Below are positions 55,865-64,000 of a stretch of DNA of 64,000 nucleotides, piece after piece. Origin of the DNA: Bradyrhizobium sp. LLZ17 (lineage in GTDB: Bacteria; Pseudomonadota; Alphaproteobacteria; Rhizobiales; Xanthobacteraceae). Within the stretch, counting starts at the first letter, position 1. Each line of letters opens with the position of its first letter. Position numbers and translations under genes: made by a program. The notes beneath the pieces were generated by a model. It saw nothing but the letters and a program-made list of their open reading frames with translations. It searched no databases and was not told the DNA's origin. The stretch covers positions 1,984,001 to 2,048,000 of the forward strand of contig NZ_CP165734.1 of NCBI RefSeq assembly GCF_041200145.1. The letters are read 5' to 3'.

Positions 55865-56887
55865 ATGAAATCCGCCATCGCAATCCTGGCTTGCTGCGCG
55901 GTCGGCAGCACGATCCTCGCTGGATCGGCTTTTGCCGGCACGAGTGACAAGAAAATCGCATTTTCCAACAACTACGCCGGCAATTCGTGGCGGCAGGCGA
56001 TGCTCAAGAGCTACGATATCGTCACTAAGAAGGCGGTCGCGGACAAGTTGGTCGGAGCGGCGGATGTTTTCACCACTGCGGACAAGGACGTGCCTACCCA
56101 GGCCGCGCAGATCCAGAACCTGATCCTGCAGGGCTACAACGCCATTGTCATCAACGCGTCCTCTCCCGATGCCCTGAATGGTTCGATCAAACAGGCCTGC
56201 GATGCCGGCGTGGTCGTGGTGTCCTTCGACGGCATCGTCACCGAACCCTGCGCTTATCGCGTGGTCGTCGACTTCAAGGCCATGGGCAAAGAGGAAGTCG
56301 AGCAGATGGTCAAATTCCAGCCCGCCGGCGGCAATTTGCTCGAAATTCGCGGCCTCGCCGGGACCTCGATCGACGACGCCATCCATGCGGGCATCCTCGA
56401 AGGGGTCAAGGCCCATCCCGAGTTCAAGATTGTCGGGTCGGTAACCGGCGATTGGGACCAGACCACGGCGCAGAAGGCGGTCGCGACAGTCCTGCCGTCG
56501 CTGCCCGCCGTTGTCGGCGTGGTCGATCAGGGCGGCGACGGCTATGGCGCGGCCCAGGCGTTCGCCGCTGCGGGCAAGCCGCGGCCCACTATCATCATGG
56601 GCAACCGGCAGGACGAACTGGAATGGTGGAAGGAGCAAAAGGCCAAGGACGGCTATCGCACCTGGTCGGCCTCGATCGCGCCCGGTGTATCGACGCTCGC
56701 TTTCTGGGTCGCTCAACAGGTGCTGGACGGCAAGAAGGACATGCCGCACGACCTGCTGGTGCCTTACCTTGCCTTCACGCAGGACAATTTCGAGGCCGAA
56801 TTGCCCAACATCCCGAAGGGCAGCGTCGCCACGCATGAGTATACGCAACAGGACGCCATCGCTGCGATCAAAGCCAACATGAAGTAA
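55865..56887 (+). CDS. Periplasmic sugar-type ABC binding protein (importer 1)
   Basis: 340 residues, ATG 55865 after GGGGAGGAGC. Signal peptide [20 protein letters not shown]. The mature part follows the periplasmic binding protein I fold: [51 protein letters not shown], and [20 protein letters not shown]. First gene of a four-gene importer. Ligand is probably a sugar or polyol but not assignable. Confidence 0.92.
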   Translation: MKSAIAILACCAVGSTILAGSAFAGTSDKKIAFSNNYAGNSWRQAMLKSYDIVTKKAVADKLVGAADVFTTADKDVPTQAAQIQNLILQGYNAIVINASSPDALNGSIKQACDAGVVVVSFDGIVTEPCAYRVVVDFKAMGKEEVEQMVKFQPAGGNLLEIRGLAGTSIDDAIHAGILEGVKAHPEFKIVGSVTGDWDQTTAQKAVATVLPSLPAVVGVVDQGGDGYGAAQAFAAAGKPRPTIIMGNRQDELEWWKEQKAKDGYRTWSASIAPGVSTLAFWVAQQVLDGKKDMPHDLLVPYLAFTQDNFEAELPNIPKGSVATHEYTQQDAIAAIKANMK

Positions 56888-56933
56888 TGGCTCGAAACGG
56901 ACGAGGTCTCGCAGTCACCAGGTGCACGACGTA

Positions 56934-58400
56934 ATGGTCGTTGCGAGCCCGGTTGTCGTCAAGCTGGACGGCGTCGAAAAGCGTTTCGGCGCCGTCCGCG
57001 CGCTGGGCGGTGTCGATTTGCGCGTCGAACAAGGTGAATGCCTCGGGTTGGTTGGGCATAACGGAGCCGGCAAATCAACGCTGATGCATATCCTGGCGGG
57101 GACCTCAGTCCCCGATCGCGGGCGCATCGTGCTTTGCGGCGATGAGCAGGCGCGCTATTCGCCGGCTCACGCCAAGAGGCTTGGTGTCCGGTGCGTCTTC
57201 CAGGAGCTCTCCCTGTGTCCCAATCTGACGGTTGCTGAGAACGCCCGCGTATTTCATCCCGCACTCCGCGGCTTCAACTGGCGACGAAGGGCCGGCGCGC
57301 TGATCGTCGACAAACTTGACGAAATCTTCCCCGGTCATGGAGTCGGCGCCTCCGACCTGGTTCAGGACCTCGCGATCGGGCGACGCCAGATGGTTGAGGT
57401 GGCGCGTGCCTTCACCGCCACGGATGAGCCGGTCCGCCTCGTCATTCTGGACGAGCCGACCTCCTCGCTCGATGCTCACACCGCCGGGCAGCTGCTCTCC
57501 TATATGCGACGCGCCGTCGCCGAAGGCATCAGCTGCATCTTCATCTCGCATCTTTTAGGTGAAGTGCTGCAAAACTGCGATCGCATCGTTGTGATGCGCG
57601 ACGGCAAGACGGTTGCCGCCGATCGCGCCGAAGCCTTCGATCGCGACAAGCTGGTGACGGTCATGGGCGGCGAGGCGCAGGAACGCGAAGCGCGCGTCGG
57701 CGACCGCCTTTCACGGACGCATTCGCCACTTCGTGTTCGCGCTCGGCCCGACCGCCAGACTGGCATTGCAGAACTGGTCGCGCATGAGGGAGAGATCATT
57801 GGGCTGGCCGGCCTCGCAGGTCACGGCCAGACCGAGCTGTTGCGTGCGATCTTTTCGGCGGCGACTCGTGCTCGCGCGGGCATCGAGGTTACCGCAACAG
57901 TTGCGCTCGTCGCGGGCGACCGCCAGGCCGAGGGTGTTTTCCCGGACTGGTCGATTTCGGAAAACATCGGCATCTGCTCGATCGGAAAGCTCAGCCGTGG
58001 CCTGCTGATTTCGCGTCAACGTGAGGAGGCACTGGCTAATTTCTGGCGTGACAAGATCGGGATACGAACTCCCGATGTCCGCAACAACATCCTTACGCTC
58101 TCGGGCGGCAACCAACAAAAAGCATTGTTCGCCCGCGCGCTTGGTTCGGATGCCCGCATCGTGCTGATGGATGATCCCATGCGCGGCGTCGATGTCGCCA
58201 CCAAGCTCGAGGTCTATGACCTGATCGGCGAGGAGGCGCAGACCGGCCGGACTTTCCTTTGGTACACGACTGAAACCGACGAGTTGAGGAAATGCGATCA
58301 CGTTTATGTTTTTCGCAACGGCGCCATCGTCGCCGATCTGACCCGCGACGAACTCACCGAGGAGAGGGTCATCCAGTCATCATTCACGGAGCCGAACTGA
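56934..58400 (+). CDS. Sugar-type ABC importer ATPase with tandem domains (importer 1)
   Basis: 488 residues from ATG 56934 (GTG 56922 possible). Two fused nucleotide-binding halves, as in RbsA/XylG. The first has Walker [11 protein letters not shown] and DEPTSSLD; the second has [15 protein letters not shown] and [13 protein letters not shown] but a degenerate Walker A, as is usual for the second half. Its N-terminal half looks a little shortened in the signature region ([15 protein letters not shown]). 46 bp after the binding protein. Confidence 0.93.
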   Translation: MVVASPVVVKLDGVEKRFGAVRALGGVDLRVEQGECLGLVGHNGAGKSTLMHILAGTSVPDRGRIVLCGDEQARYSPAHAKRLGVRCVFQELSLCPNLTVAENARVFHPALRGFNWRRRAGALIVDKLDEIFPGHGVGASDLVQDLAIGRRQMVEVARAFTATDEPVRLVILDEPTSSLDAHTAGQLLSYMRRAVAEGISCIFISHLLGEVLQNCDRIVVMRDGKTVAADRAEAFDRDKLVTVMGGEAQEREARVGDRLSRTHSPLRVRARPDRQTGIAELVAHEGEIIGLAGLAGHGQTELLRAIFSAATRARAGIEVTATVALVAGDRQAEGVFPDWSISENIGICSIGKLSRGLLISRQREEALANFWRDKIGIRTPDVRNNILTLSGGNQQKALFARALGSDARIVLMDDPMRGVDVATKLEVYDLIGEEAQTGRTFLWYTTETDELRKCDHVYVFRNGAIVADLTRDELTEERVIQSSFTEPN

Positions 58401-58401
58401 G

Positions 58402-59388
58402 ATGACGGCCGTAACGACCGCGGCAGCGCCGTCGAAGTCGCGCGCGACGGGCAGGCTCAAGGTGCCGCGCTTGTTGCGCGCGCTGCTGCCGGCTCTGTCG
58501 CTTGCGCTGGTGCTCGCGGCAATCGCCACTCTCAATCCGCGCGCGATCAGCTATTTCGGCTTCACGCTGATGCTCAACCTTGCGATTCCGATCGCGCTGG
58601 CCACCATCGCGCAGATGTTCGTCATCGCCGGGAACGACCTCGATCTGTCGATCGGTGCCTTCGTCGGGTTTGTCGGCTGTGTCACCGCGACCTATTTGCG
58701 CGATGCGCCGCTGTTCGGAATCGTGGTGCTGCTGGGCTGCGTCGGTAGCTACGCGGCCGTTGGCGCCTTGATCCATCTGCGCAATCTGCCCTCGATCGTG
58801 GTGACGCTCGGCATGAGCTTCGTCTGGCAAGGGCTTGCCATCCTGCTGTTGCCGAAACCCGGGGGCCGAGCGCCGGACTGGCTGCTGGCGGTGATGGGCC
58901 TGAAGCCACCGCTGGTCCCCTTTCCCATCTTGGCCGCGCTCGTGATCGCGGTGGTCGCCCATCTCGGCCTGATGCGGACATCCTATGGCGCCATTCTGCG
59001 CGGCTCGGGGGGCAACGGGATCGCCATCAGCCGTGCCGGCTGGTCCTTGCTCAAGGCGAAAATGGCATTGTTCGCATTCACCGGCCTGTTCGGCGTGCTG
59101 TCGGGTCTGGCTCTGATCGGCATCACCACCTCCGCCGACGCCAATATCGGCAATGGCTACACCTTGCTCTCGATCGCCGGCGTCATCCTGGGCGGCGGCG
59201 AATTTGTCGGTGGCCGCGTCTCGCCAATAGGCGCGGTGATCGGGGCACTGACGCTGGCGCTCGCCGCTTCACCGCTCCTCACCTTCATGCATATTCCTCC
59301 CGATTGGCAAGTCGCAGCGAATGGTGCGATTCTCATCGTGGTGCTCGCTGCGCGGGTGCTGCTCAGTCCATCGGGAGCCGAGCGATGA
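58402..59388 (+). CDS. Sugar-type ABC importer permease (importer 1, first)
   Basis: 328 residues, about ten membrane helices of the RbsC/BPD_transp_2 family. QMFVIAGNDLDLSIGAFVGF is the family motif, and LLSIAGVILGGGEFVGGRVS the second. ATG 58402 is two bases after the ATPase stop, and its stop overlaps the next start (ATGA). Confidence 0.93.
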   Translation: MTAVTTAAAPSKSRATGRLKVPRLLRALLPALSLALVLAAIATLNPRAISYFGFTLMLNLAIPIALATIAQMFVIAGNDLDLSIGAFVGFVGCVTATYLRDAPLFGIVVLLGCVGSYAAVGALIHLRNLPSIVVTLGMSFVWQGLAILLLPKPGGRAPDWLLAVMGLKPPLVPFPILAALVIAVVAHLGLMRTSYGAILRGSGGNGIAISRAGWSLLKAKMALFAFTGLFGVLSGLALIGITTSADANIGNGYTLLSIAGVILGGGEFVGGRVSPIGAVIGALTLALAASPLLTFMHIPPDWQVAANGAILIVVLAARVLLSPSGAER

Positions 59389-60335
59389 CGGACGTGGTCC
59401 GCAAGCTTCTGGCCAAGCCGTGGATTTGGTCTTACGCAGGCGCTTTGCTGGTCTGGTTGGCGGCGATTTTCTTCACACGCGGCTATGGCGCTGGCGGCAT
59501 GATTACAGCCGCACTTTCGCTTGCGGTGTTTACCGTGGTGGTCGGCATCGCGCAGATGTTCGTCATCTCGCTCGGGCCGGGCAACGTCGATTTGTCGCTG
59601 CCGGCCAACATCGGGCTCGCCAGCGCGGTGGCCATGACAGTCATGTCCGGCGACGACGGTCTCGTCGCGATCGGCATGCTCGCCGCGCTCGCTTGCGGCC
59701 TCGCCATCGGAACGGTCAACTACCTGTTGATCTGGACGCTTCGCATTCCGCCGATCATCGCGACACTTTCCGCCAGCTTTGTCATCCAGTCGATCGACAT
59801 CAGTTATGGTCGCGGCCTTCAGATCAAGCCGCCGCCGGGCTTTGCGGATTTCACCAACATTCAGATTCTCGGCATTCCCCTTCTCGCTATTCTCACCGTG
59901 GTTTTCACGGTCGCTGCCAACATTGCGTTGCAGCGCACCCTGTATGGCCGCTCGGTGCTCGCCATCGGCCAGAACATGAGGGCGGCGCGACTAGCCGGAA
60001 TCAGGGTGGGGGTGGTCCGCTTTGCCACCTACGCGCTGTCGGGCACGCTCGGCGGTCTGGATGGCGCACTGCTGGCCGGCTATTTCCGCGGTGCCAATGT
60101 CGACATCGGCAACGAATATCTGCTGGCGTCTATCGCCGTCGTGGTGATTGGCGGCACATCGGTCGCCGGCGGCAAGGCGAATATTCCCGGCATCTGGGGC
60201 GCGTCGTTGTTTCTAGTGCTGCTGCTGACGATGCTCAATACCTTCGGCGTCAGCGCCGGGGTTCGGCTGTTGCTGACCGGTCTCATTATTGTCGGCGTAA
60301 TTACTGCGGCCGGTGGCAAAAAAGCATTGGATTAG
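59385..60335 (+). CDS. Sugar-type ABC importer permease (importer 1, second)
   Basis: 316 residues, same family as its upstream neighbour (QMFVISLGPGNVDLSLPANI, then LLASIAVVVIGGTSVAGGKA). Two different permeases imply a heterodimeric channel. ATG 59385 overlaps the previous stop. Last gene of importer 1; a 260-bp gap follows, in which no gene or clear terminator is seen. Confidence 0.92.
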   Translation: MTDVVRKLLAKPWIWSYAGALLVWLAAIFFTRGYGAGGMITAALSLAVFTVVVGIAQMFVISLGPGNVDLSLPANIGLASAVAMTVMSGDDGLVAIGMLAALACGLAIGTVNYLLIWTLRIPPIIATLSASFVIQSIDISYGRGLQIKPPPGFADFTNIQILGIPLLAILTVVFTVAANIALQRTLYGRSVLAIGQNMRAARLAGIRVGVVRFATYALSGTLGGLDGALLAGYFRGANVDIGNEYLLASIAVVVIGGTSVAGGKANIPGIWGASLFLVLLLTMLNTFGVSAGVRLLLTGLIIVGVITAAGGKKALD

Positions 60336-60595
60336 GCGCAGCGTACCTCCGTCCTGGAGCTTCGCGCGCACTCCAGCACCAACAACATCACGAACTCCCA
60401 CGCTTTGCCGCAGTGCGAACGTGGTTGGCGAACCTGTCAGTTGCTTGACACGTTCTGGAGCGCTGGTCTCTAATCCGGCAAGGTCCTGCGGTTGGACAGG
60501 CACACTTTGCCCCCAAGCAAGAACAGGCTCGACTGCCCCGCGCGGCGACTGCCGGGTCAGGTGCAAAATGTAAAGTAGCTTCCTGGGAGGGAACA

Positions 60596-61597
60596 ATGGA
60601 CAGACGCCAGACGCTCAAGCTGATCGGTGGTACGGCCGCATTGGCCGGTGCGGGTTTTCCAGGCCTTGCCTTTGCGGAAGCCCAAAAGGAAATGGTCACG
60701 GTCGTGAAGATTGCGGGAATTCCGTGGTTCAACGCCCTTGAAAAGGGAATTCAGAAAGGAGCCAAGGACTTCAGCATCAACGCCACGATGGTTGGCCCGG
60801 CGAACGTCGATCCGGCACAGCAAGTCAAGCTGCTTGAGGATCTGATTGCCAAGAAAGTCAACGTGATCGGCTTGGTCCCGCTCGATGTGAAAGTCTGCGA
60901 GCCGGTGCTGAAGCGTGCCCAGGCCGCCGGAATCAAGGTCATCACGCATGAGGGTCCGGAACAGGAAGGCCGTGACTGGAATGTGGAATTGATCGACTCC
61001 GTTCGGTTTGGTGAGGTGCAAATGGAGCGCCTTGCCAAGGATATGGGCGGCGAAGGCGATTACGTGGTCTATGTCGGGACCCTCACGACGCCGCTTCACA
61101 ACAAATGGGCAGATGCCGCGATTGCCTACCAGCAGAAGAACTTTCCGAAAATGAAGCTCGTCGCCGACCGCTTCCCCGGCGCCGACGAGATCGACACCAG
61201 CCAACGCACGACGCTGGACGTGATCAAGGCCTATCCGAACCTGCGTGGGATTCTGGGCTTCGGCTCGAACGGACCGATCGGCGCGGGCAATGCGGTGCGC
61301 CAGCAGCGCCTTGGCAAGAAGATTGCCGTGGTCGGCACCGTTCTGCCGAGCCAGGCGAAGTCGCTGATTGCGGATGATACGATCCGCGAAGGTTTCCTGT
61401 GGAATCCCACCGATGCCGGTTACGCCATGGTCGCGGTCGCCAAGCTCGTGCTCGATGGCAAGCCGATCACGGATGGCGTCGATATACCCGGGCTTGGCAA
61501 GGCAGCGGTCGATGTCGCCGGTAAGCAGATCAAGGTCGACAAGATCATGCGCATCAACAAGGAGACCATCGATGGGCTGATCGCCGGAGGACTCTAG
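60596..61597 (+). CDS. Periplasmic sugar-type ABC binding protein (importer 2)
   Basis: 333 residues with a Tat-like signal (MDRRQTLKLIGGTAALAGAG). GIPWFNALEKGIQKGAKDFS, QVKLLEDLIAKKVNVIGLVP and TTLDVIKAYPNLRGILGFGS resemble the LsrB/RhaS group of binding proteins. Ribosome site GGGAGGG precedes the ATG. First gene of a second importer operon. Ligand cannot be fixed; rhamnose-like sugars or AI-2 are possibilities by family only. Confidence 0.92.
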   Translation: MDRRQTLKLIGGTAALAGAGFPGLAFAEAQKEMVTVVKIAGIPWFNALEKGIQKGAKDFSINATMVGPANVDPAQQVKLLEDLIAKKVNVIGLVPLDVKVCEPVLKRAQAAGIKVITHEGPEQEGRDWNVELIDSVRFGEVQMERLAKDMGGEGDYVVYVGTLTTPLHNKWADAAIAYQQKNFPKMKLVADRFPGADEIDTSQRTTLDVIKAYPNLRGILGFGSNGPIGAGNAVRQQRLGKKIAVVGTVLPSQAKSLIADDTIREGFLWNPTDAGYAMVAVAKLVLDGKPITDGVDIPGLGKAAVDVAGKQIKVDKIMRINKETIDGLIAGGL

Positions 61598-61705
61598 GCC
61601 TATACCGGCTCAGCCGCCTCATTGCGCTGCATTCCCGGCCTGCCGGTCGGGAATGCGGTCCCACTCGACTGATCGCACGATCGAACGATCCATTGCAGGC
61701 GAACT

Positions 61706-63190
61706 TTGGCGACTTTCCTGGAAATGTCAGGCATATCGAAGCGCTTCGGCGGCGTGCACGCGCTCCGCGACGTCGATCTGACTCTGGAAGTCGGCGAGGT
61801 GCATTGCCTTGTCGGTGAGAACGGCTCCGGCAAGTCCACCCTGATCAAGATCATTTCGGGCGTCGAAGCCCCGGAGCCTGGCGGCCGGATCGTGATATCC
61901 GGCAAGGAATATCCCAAATTAAACCCGGTCTACTCCACGCATTGCGGCATTCAGGTCATCTATCAAGATCTGTCACTATTCCCCAACCTCACCGTCGCGG
62001 AGAATATCGCGATGGCGCACCATCTTGGCGGCATTCACTCGGTGAACTGGGAGTCGATGCGCGCGACCGCGAAAGCCACAATGGCAAAGATCGGGGTCGG
62101 GTTCGACCCGGACGCGAAAGTGTCCGAGCTCAGCATTGCCGGACGCCAGCTGGTCGCGATCTGCAGGGCCCTGGCTGCGGATGCCAAACTCCTGATCATG
62201 GATGAGCCGACGGCATCGTTGACACGCCACGAGGTGAACGCTCTCATCAAGCTCGTCAGCGAGCTGAAGCGCGCTGGGATCTGCGTCGTCTTCGTCAGCC
62301 ACCGTCTCGACGAGGTGCTTGAAATCGCCGAGCGCGTGACAGTGCTGCGGGATGGCGTCAAGGTCGGTACTTTTGCCGCCGACACAATCGACGGGCGCAA
62401 ACTCAGCCACCTGATGACCGGCAAGTCCTTCGACTACCAGGTACAGGCGCCAGAGATTGCTGCCGGCCCGGTCGTACTGGAGGTCGAGGGCTTGGGCCGT
62501 GACGGTGAGTATGAGGATGTAAGCTTGCAGTTGCGCGCAGGGGAAGTGGTGGGCCTCACCGGTCTGCTCGGCTCAGGTCGAACCGAACTTGCGTTATCGC
62601 TATTCGGCATGAAGCCGCCCGATCGCGGTAGCATCGCGCTTGACGGGCACCGGATCGCGCTCCGCACAAATGCAGAGGCGATCCGTCGAGGGATCGCCTA
62701 TGTGTCCGAGGATAGGCTTACGCTTGGTCTCATCCTGAATCAGTCCGTCACGGCGAACCTCACACTGACTGTGCTGGAACGTCTGGCAGGCGCATTTGGC
62801 CTGATCGCCGCCCGAGCGCGTCAGAGCCACGTTGCGCGCTGGGTTACTGAACTCGGGATCAAAATCTCCAACCCGGCCAACGCGGTGAAAACGCTCTCCG
62901 GGGGCAATCAGCAGCGTGTCGTGCTCGGCAAATGGATGGCGACCAACCCGCGGGTGCTTATCCTCGATAGTCCGACCGTGGGTGTCGACATCAGCGCCAA
63001 GGACGGAATTTATGAAATCGTCCGACGGTTGGCCCGCGACGGCGTCGCAGTGCTGATGATATCCGACGAAATCCCCGAGGTCCTTTATCATAGTCATCGC
63101 GTGCTGGTGATGCGCGACGGGCGTTTGACAACCAATGTGGCTGCTGCAGCCATTTCCGAAGATGCGCTTCGGCAGGCGGTCAATGCCTGA
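61706..63190 (+). CDS. Sugar-type ABC importer ATPase with tandem domains (importer 2)
   Basis: 494 residues from TTG 61706 (ATG 61724 possible). Walker A GENGSGKSTLIKIISG, DEPTASLTRHE in the first half; LLGSGRTELALSLFG, LSGGNQQRVVLGKWMA and ILDSPTVGVDISAK in the second. The second-half Walker B has Ser-Pro in place of Glu-Pro, typical for degenerate halves. Overlaps the permease start by 8 bp. Confidence 0.93.
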   Translation: MATFLEMSGISKRFGGVHALRDVDLTLEVGEVHCLVGENGSGKSTLIKIISGVEAPEPGGRIVISGKEYPKLNPVYSTHCGIQVIYQDLSLFPNLTVAENIAMAHHLGGIHSVNWESMRATAKATMAKIGVGFDPDAKVSELSIAGRQLVAICRALAADAKLLIMDEPTASLTRHEVNALIKLVSELKRAGICVVFVSHRLDEVLEIAERVTVLRDGVKVGTFAADTIDGRKLSHLMTGKSFDYQVQAPEIAAGPVVLEVEGLGRDGEYEDVSLQLRAGEVVGLTGLLGSGRTELALSLFGMKPPDRGSIALDGHRIALRTNAEAIRRGIAYVSEDRLTLGLILNQSVTANLTLTVLERLAGAFGLIAARARQSHVARWVTELGIKISNPANAVKTLSGGNQQRVVLGKWMATNPRVLILDSPTVGVDISAKDGIYEIVRRLARDGVAVLMISDEIPEVLYHSHRVLVMRDGRLTTNVAAAAISEDALRQAVNA

Positions 63191-64000
63191 ATCCCACATT
63201 GCATCATTCAGCAGGTTTCGTCGCAGTCACGAGTTTTGGCTGCTGATCGTCATTCTCGGGCTTTGCTCCGGCCTGGGCTTCGCGAATGCCCAGTTCCTGA
63301 CCATGCAGAATCTGTTTGACCTGCTGACCTCCTACGCCTTCGTCGGAATCTTGGCGCTCGGATTGCTGGTCGTGCTGATCGCCGGCGGGATCGACATCTC
63401 CTTCACCGCGACGGCGTCGGTAGCGCAATATGTCACACTCTCCATTGCCAATGCTTACGGCGCGAACTGGATCAGCGTCTTCGCCATCGCGATCGGGATT
63501 GGAGGTGCGCTCGGTGCCCTCAATGCGATCTTCATCCAGAAACTTCGAATACCATCGATCATCGTTTCGGTCGCAACACTGAACATTTTCTATGGGCTTC
63601 TGATCTTCTTCACCGGTGGCAAATACATCTATTCGCTGCCGGACTGGTTTGCGACGGGGATATTCTGGTTCGAATTCGAATGGGGCAAGGATAGCTCGTA
63701 CGGGGTCAACTTGCAGATCCTCGCGCTTGCGCTGGCCTTTCTCGTCACCTGGCTCCTGCTCAACCGAACCAATATCGGCCGGCAAATATATGCCATGGGA
63801 GGCAATACCGATGCCGCGCAGCGGCTCGGCTTCCACATTTTCGGCCTCAACATACTGGTCTATTCTTACATGGGTGTCATGGCTGGAATCGCCTCCCTGG
63901 TCCAGGCACAACTGGCGCAATCGGTTGCTCCGACCGTTTTGGTAGGCAAGGAACTCGACGTGGTCGCCGCGGTCGTACTCGGCGGCGCCAGCTTGATGGG
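63183..64000 (+). CDS. Sugar-type ABC importer permease (importer 2, partial, runs off the window)
   Basis: From ATG 63183 the frame is open to the window end, 272 residues. ALGLLVVLIAGGIDISFTAT is the BPD_transp_2 motif and AAVVLGGASLMG marks the second conserved region at the edge. Probably followed by a second permease outside the window, as in importer 1. Confidence 0.9.
   Translation, partial: MPESHIASFSRFRRSHEFWLLIVILGLCSGLGFANAQFLTMQNLFDLLTSYAFVGILALGLLVVLIAGGIDISFTATASVAQYVTLSIANAYGANWISVFAIAIGIGGALGALNAIFIQKLRIPSIIVSVATLNIFYGLLIFFTGGKYIYSLPDWFATGIFWFEFEWGKDSSYGVNLQILALALAFLVTWLLLNRTNIGRQIYAMGGNTDAAQRLGFHIFGLNILVYSYMGVMAGIASLVQAQLAQSVAPTVLVGKELDVVAAVVLGGASLM

Overview
The window looks like a chromosomal segment of a GC-rich alphaproteobacterium, most probably Bradyrhizobium or a close relative. 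This rests on the porin type, a DUF3551 protein, orphan Tat-exported TRAP and ABC binding proteins, CtrA-type TTAA-N7-TTAAC boxes, and interspersed palindromes of the kind common in that genus. No rRNA, tRNA or CRISPR array was recognised.

Layout. 1-3.8 kb: an OmpR-type two-component pair divergent from two COG4705-like membrane proteins and a small secreted protein. 3.8-9.1 kb: regulators (HTH, LysR, a frameshifted AraC) and a minus-strand TerB / membrane / TerC / UPF0114 operon. 9.5-19.6 kb: mostly housekeeping genes (porin, cupin, glutathione reductase, DUF2059, rpiA, gph, lipoprotein, moaA). 19.8-37.3 kb: a TRAP permease pair without its binding protein, an M20 peptidase, a tannase-family esterase with a second two-component pair, MerR/SDR, two orphan TRAP binding proteins, an orphan ABC binding protein and a frameshifted lolC-like gene between palindromic repeats. 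37.4-45.1 kb: Mrp, VOC, a beta-hydroxyacid dehydrogenase, NhaD, a PdhS/DivJ/PleC-type kinase under a CtrA box, DUF1289, an aspartic protease and dusA. 55.9-64 kb: two tandem sugar-type ABC importers, the second cut by the window edge.

The most interesting part is 45.1-54.7 kb. Directly upstream of dusA (a known integration target) lies a decayed tyrosine-integrase remnant. It is followed by what reads as a bacteriocin island: HlyD adaptor, C39-peptidase ABC exporter, a second ABC exporter without peptidase, two small precursors with double-glycine leaders, and a cyclic-nucleotide-binding-domain protein without HTH, all on the minus strand. The two-peptide cassette occurs a second time, almost identical and inverted, at the other side of the exporter operon. 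The two 621-bp arms align without gaps. At the outer edge of each arm, 88 bp upstream of the first peptide gene, is a perfect TGTGA-N6-TCACA palindrome whose half-sites are kept although spacer and flanks have diverged. No modification enzyme and no recognised immunity gene is present.

A second window-wide observation is that six genes (AraC, cupin, lipoprotein, GNAT, lolC-like, methyltransferase) are each broken by one single-base indel in or beside a short same-base run, three gains and three losses. This looks more like assembly error than decay for most of them, but cannot be settled from the sequence alone.
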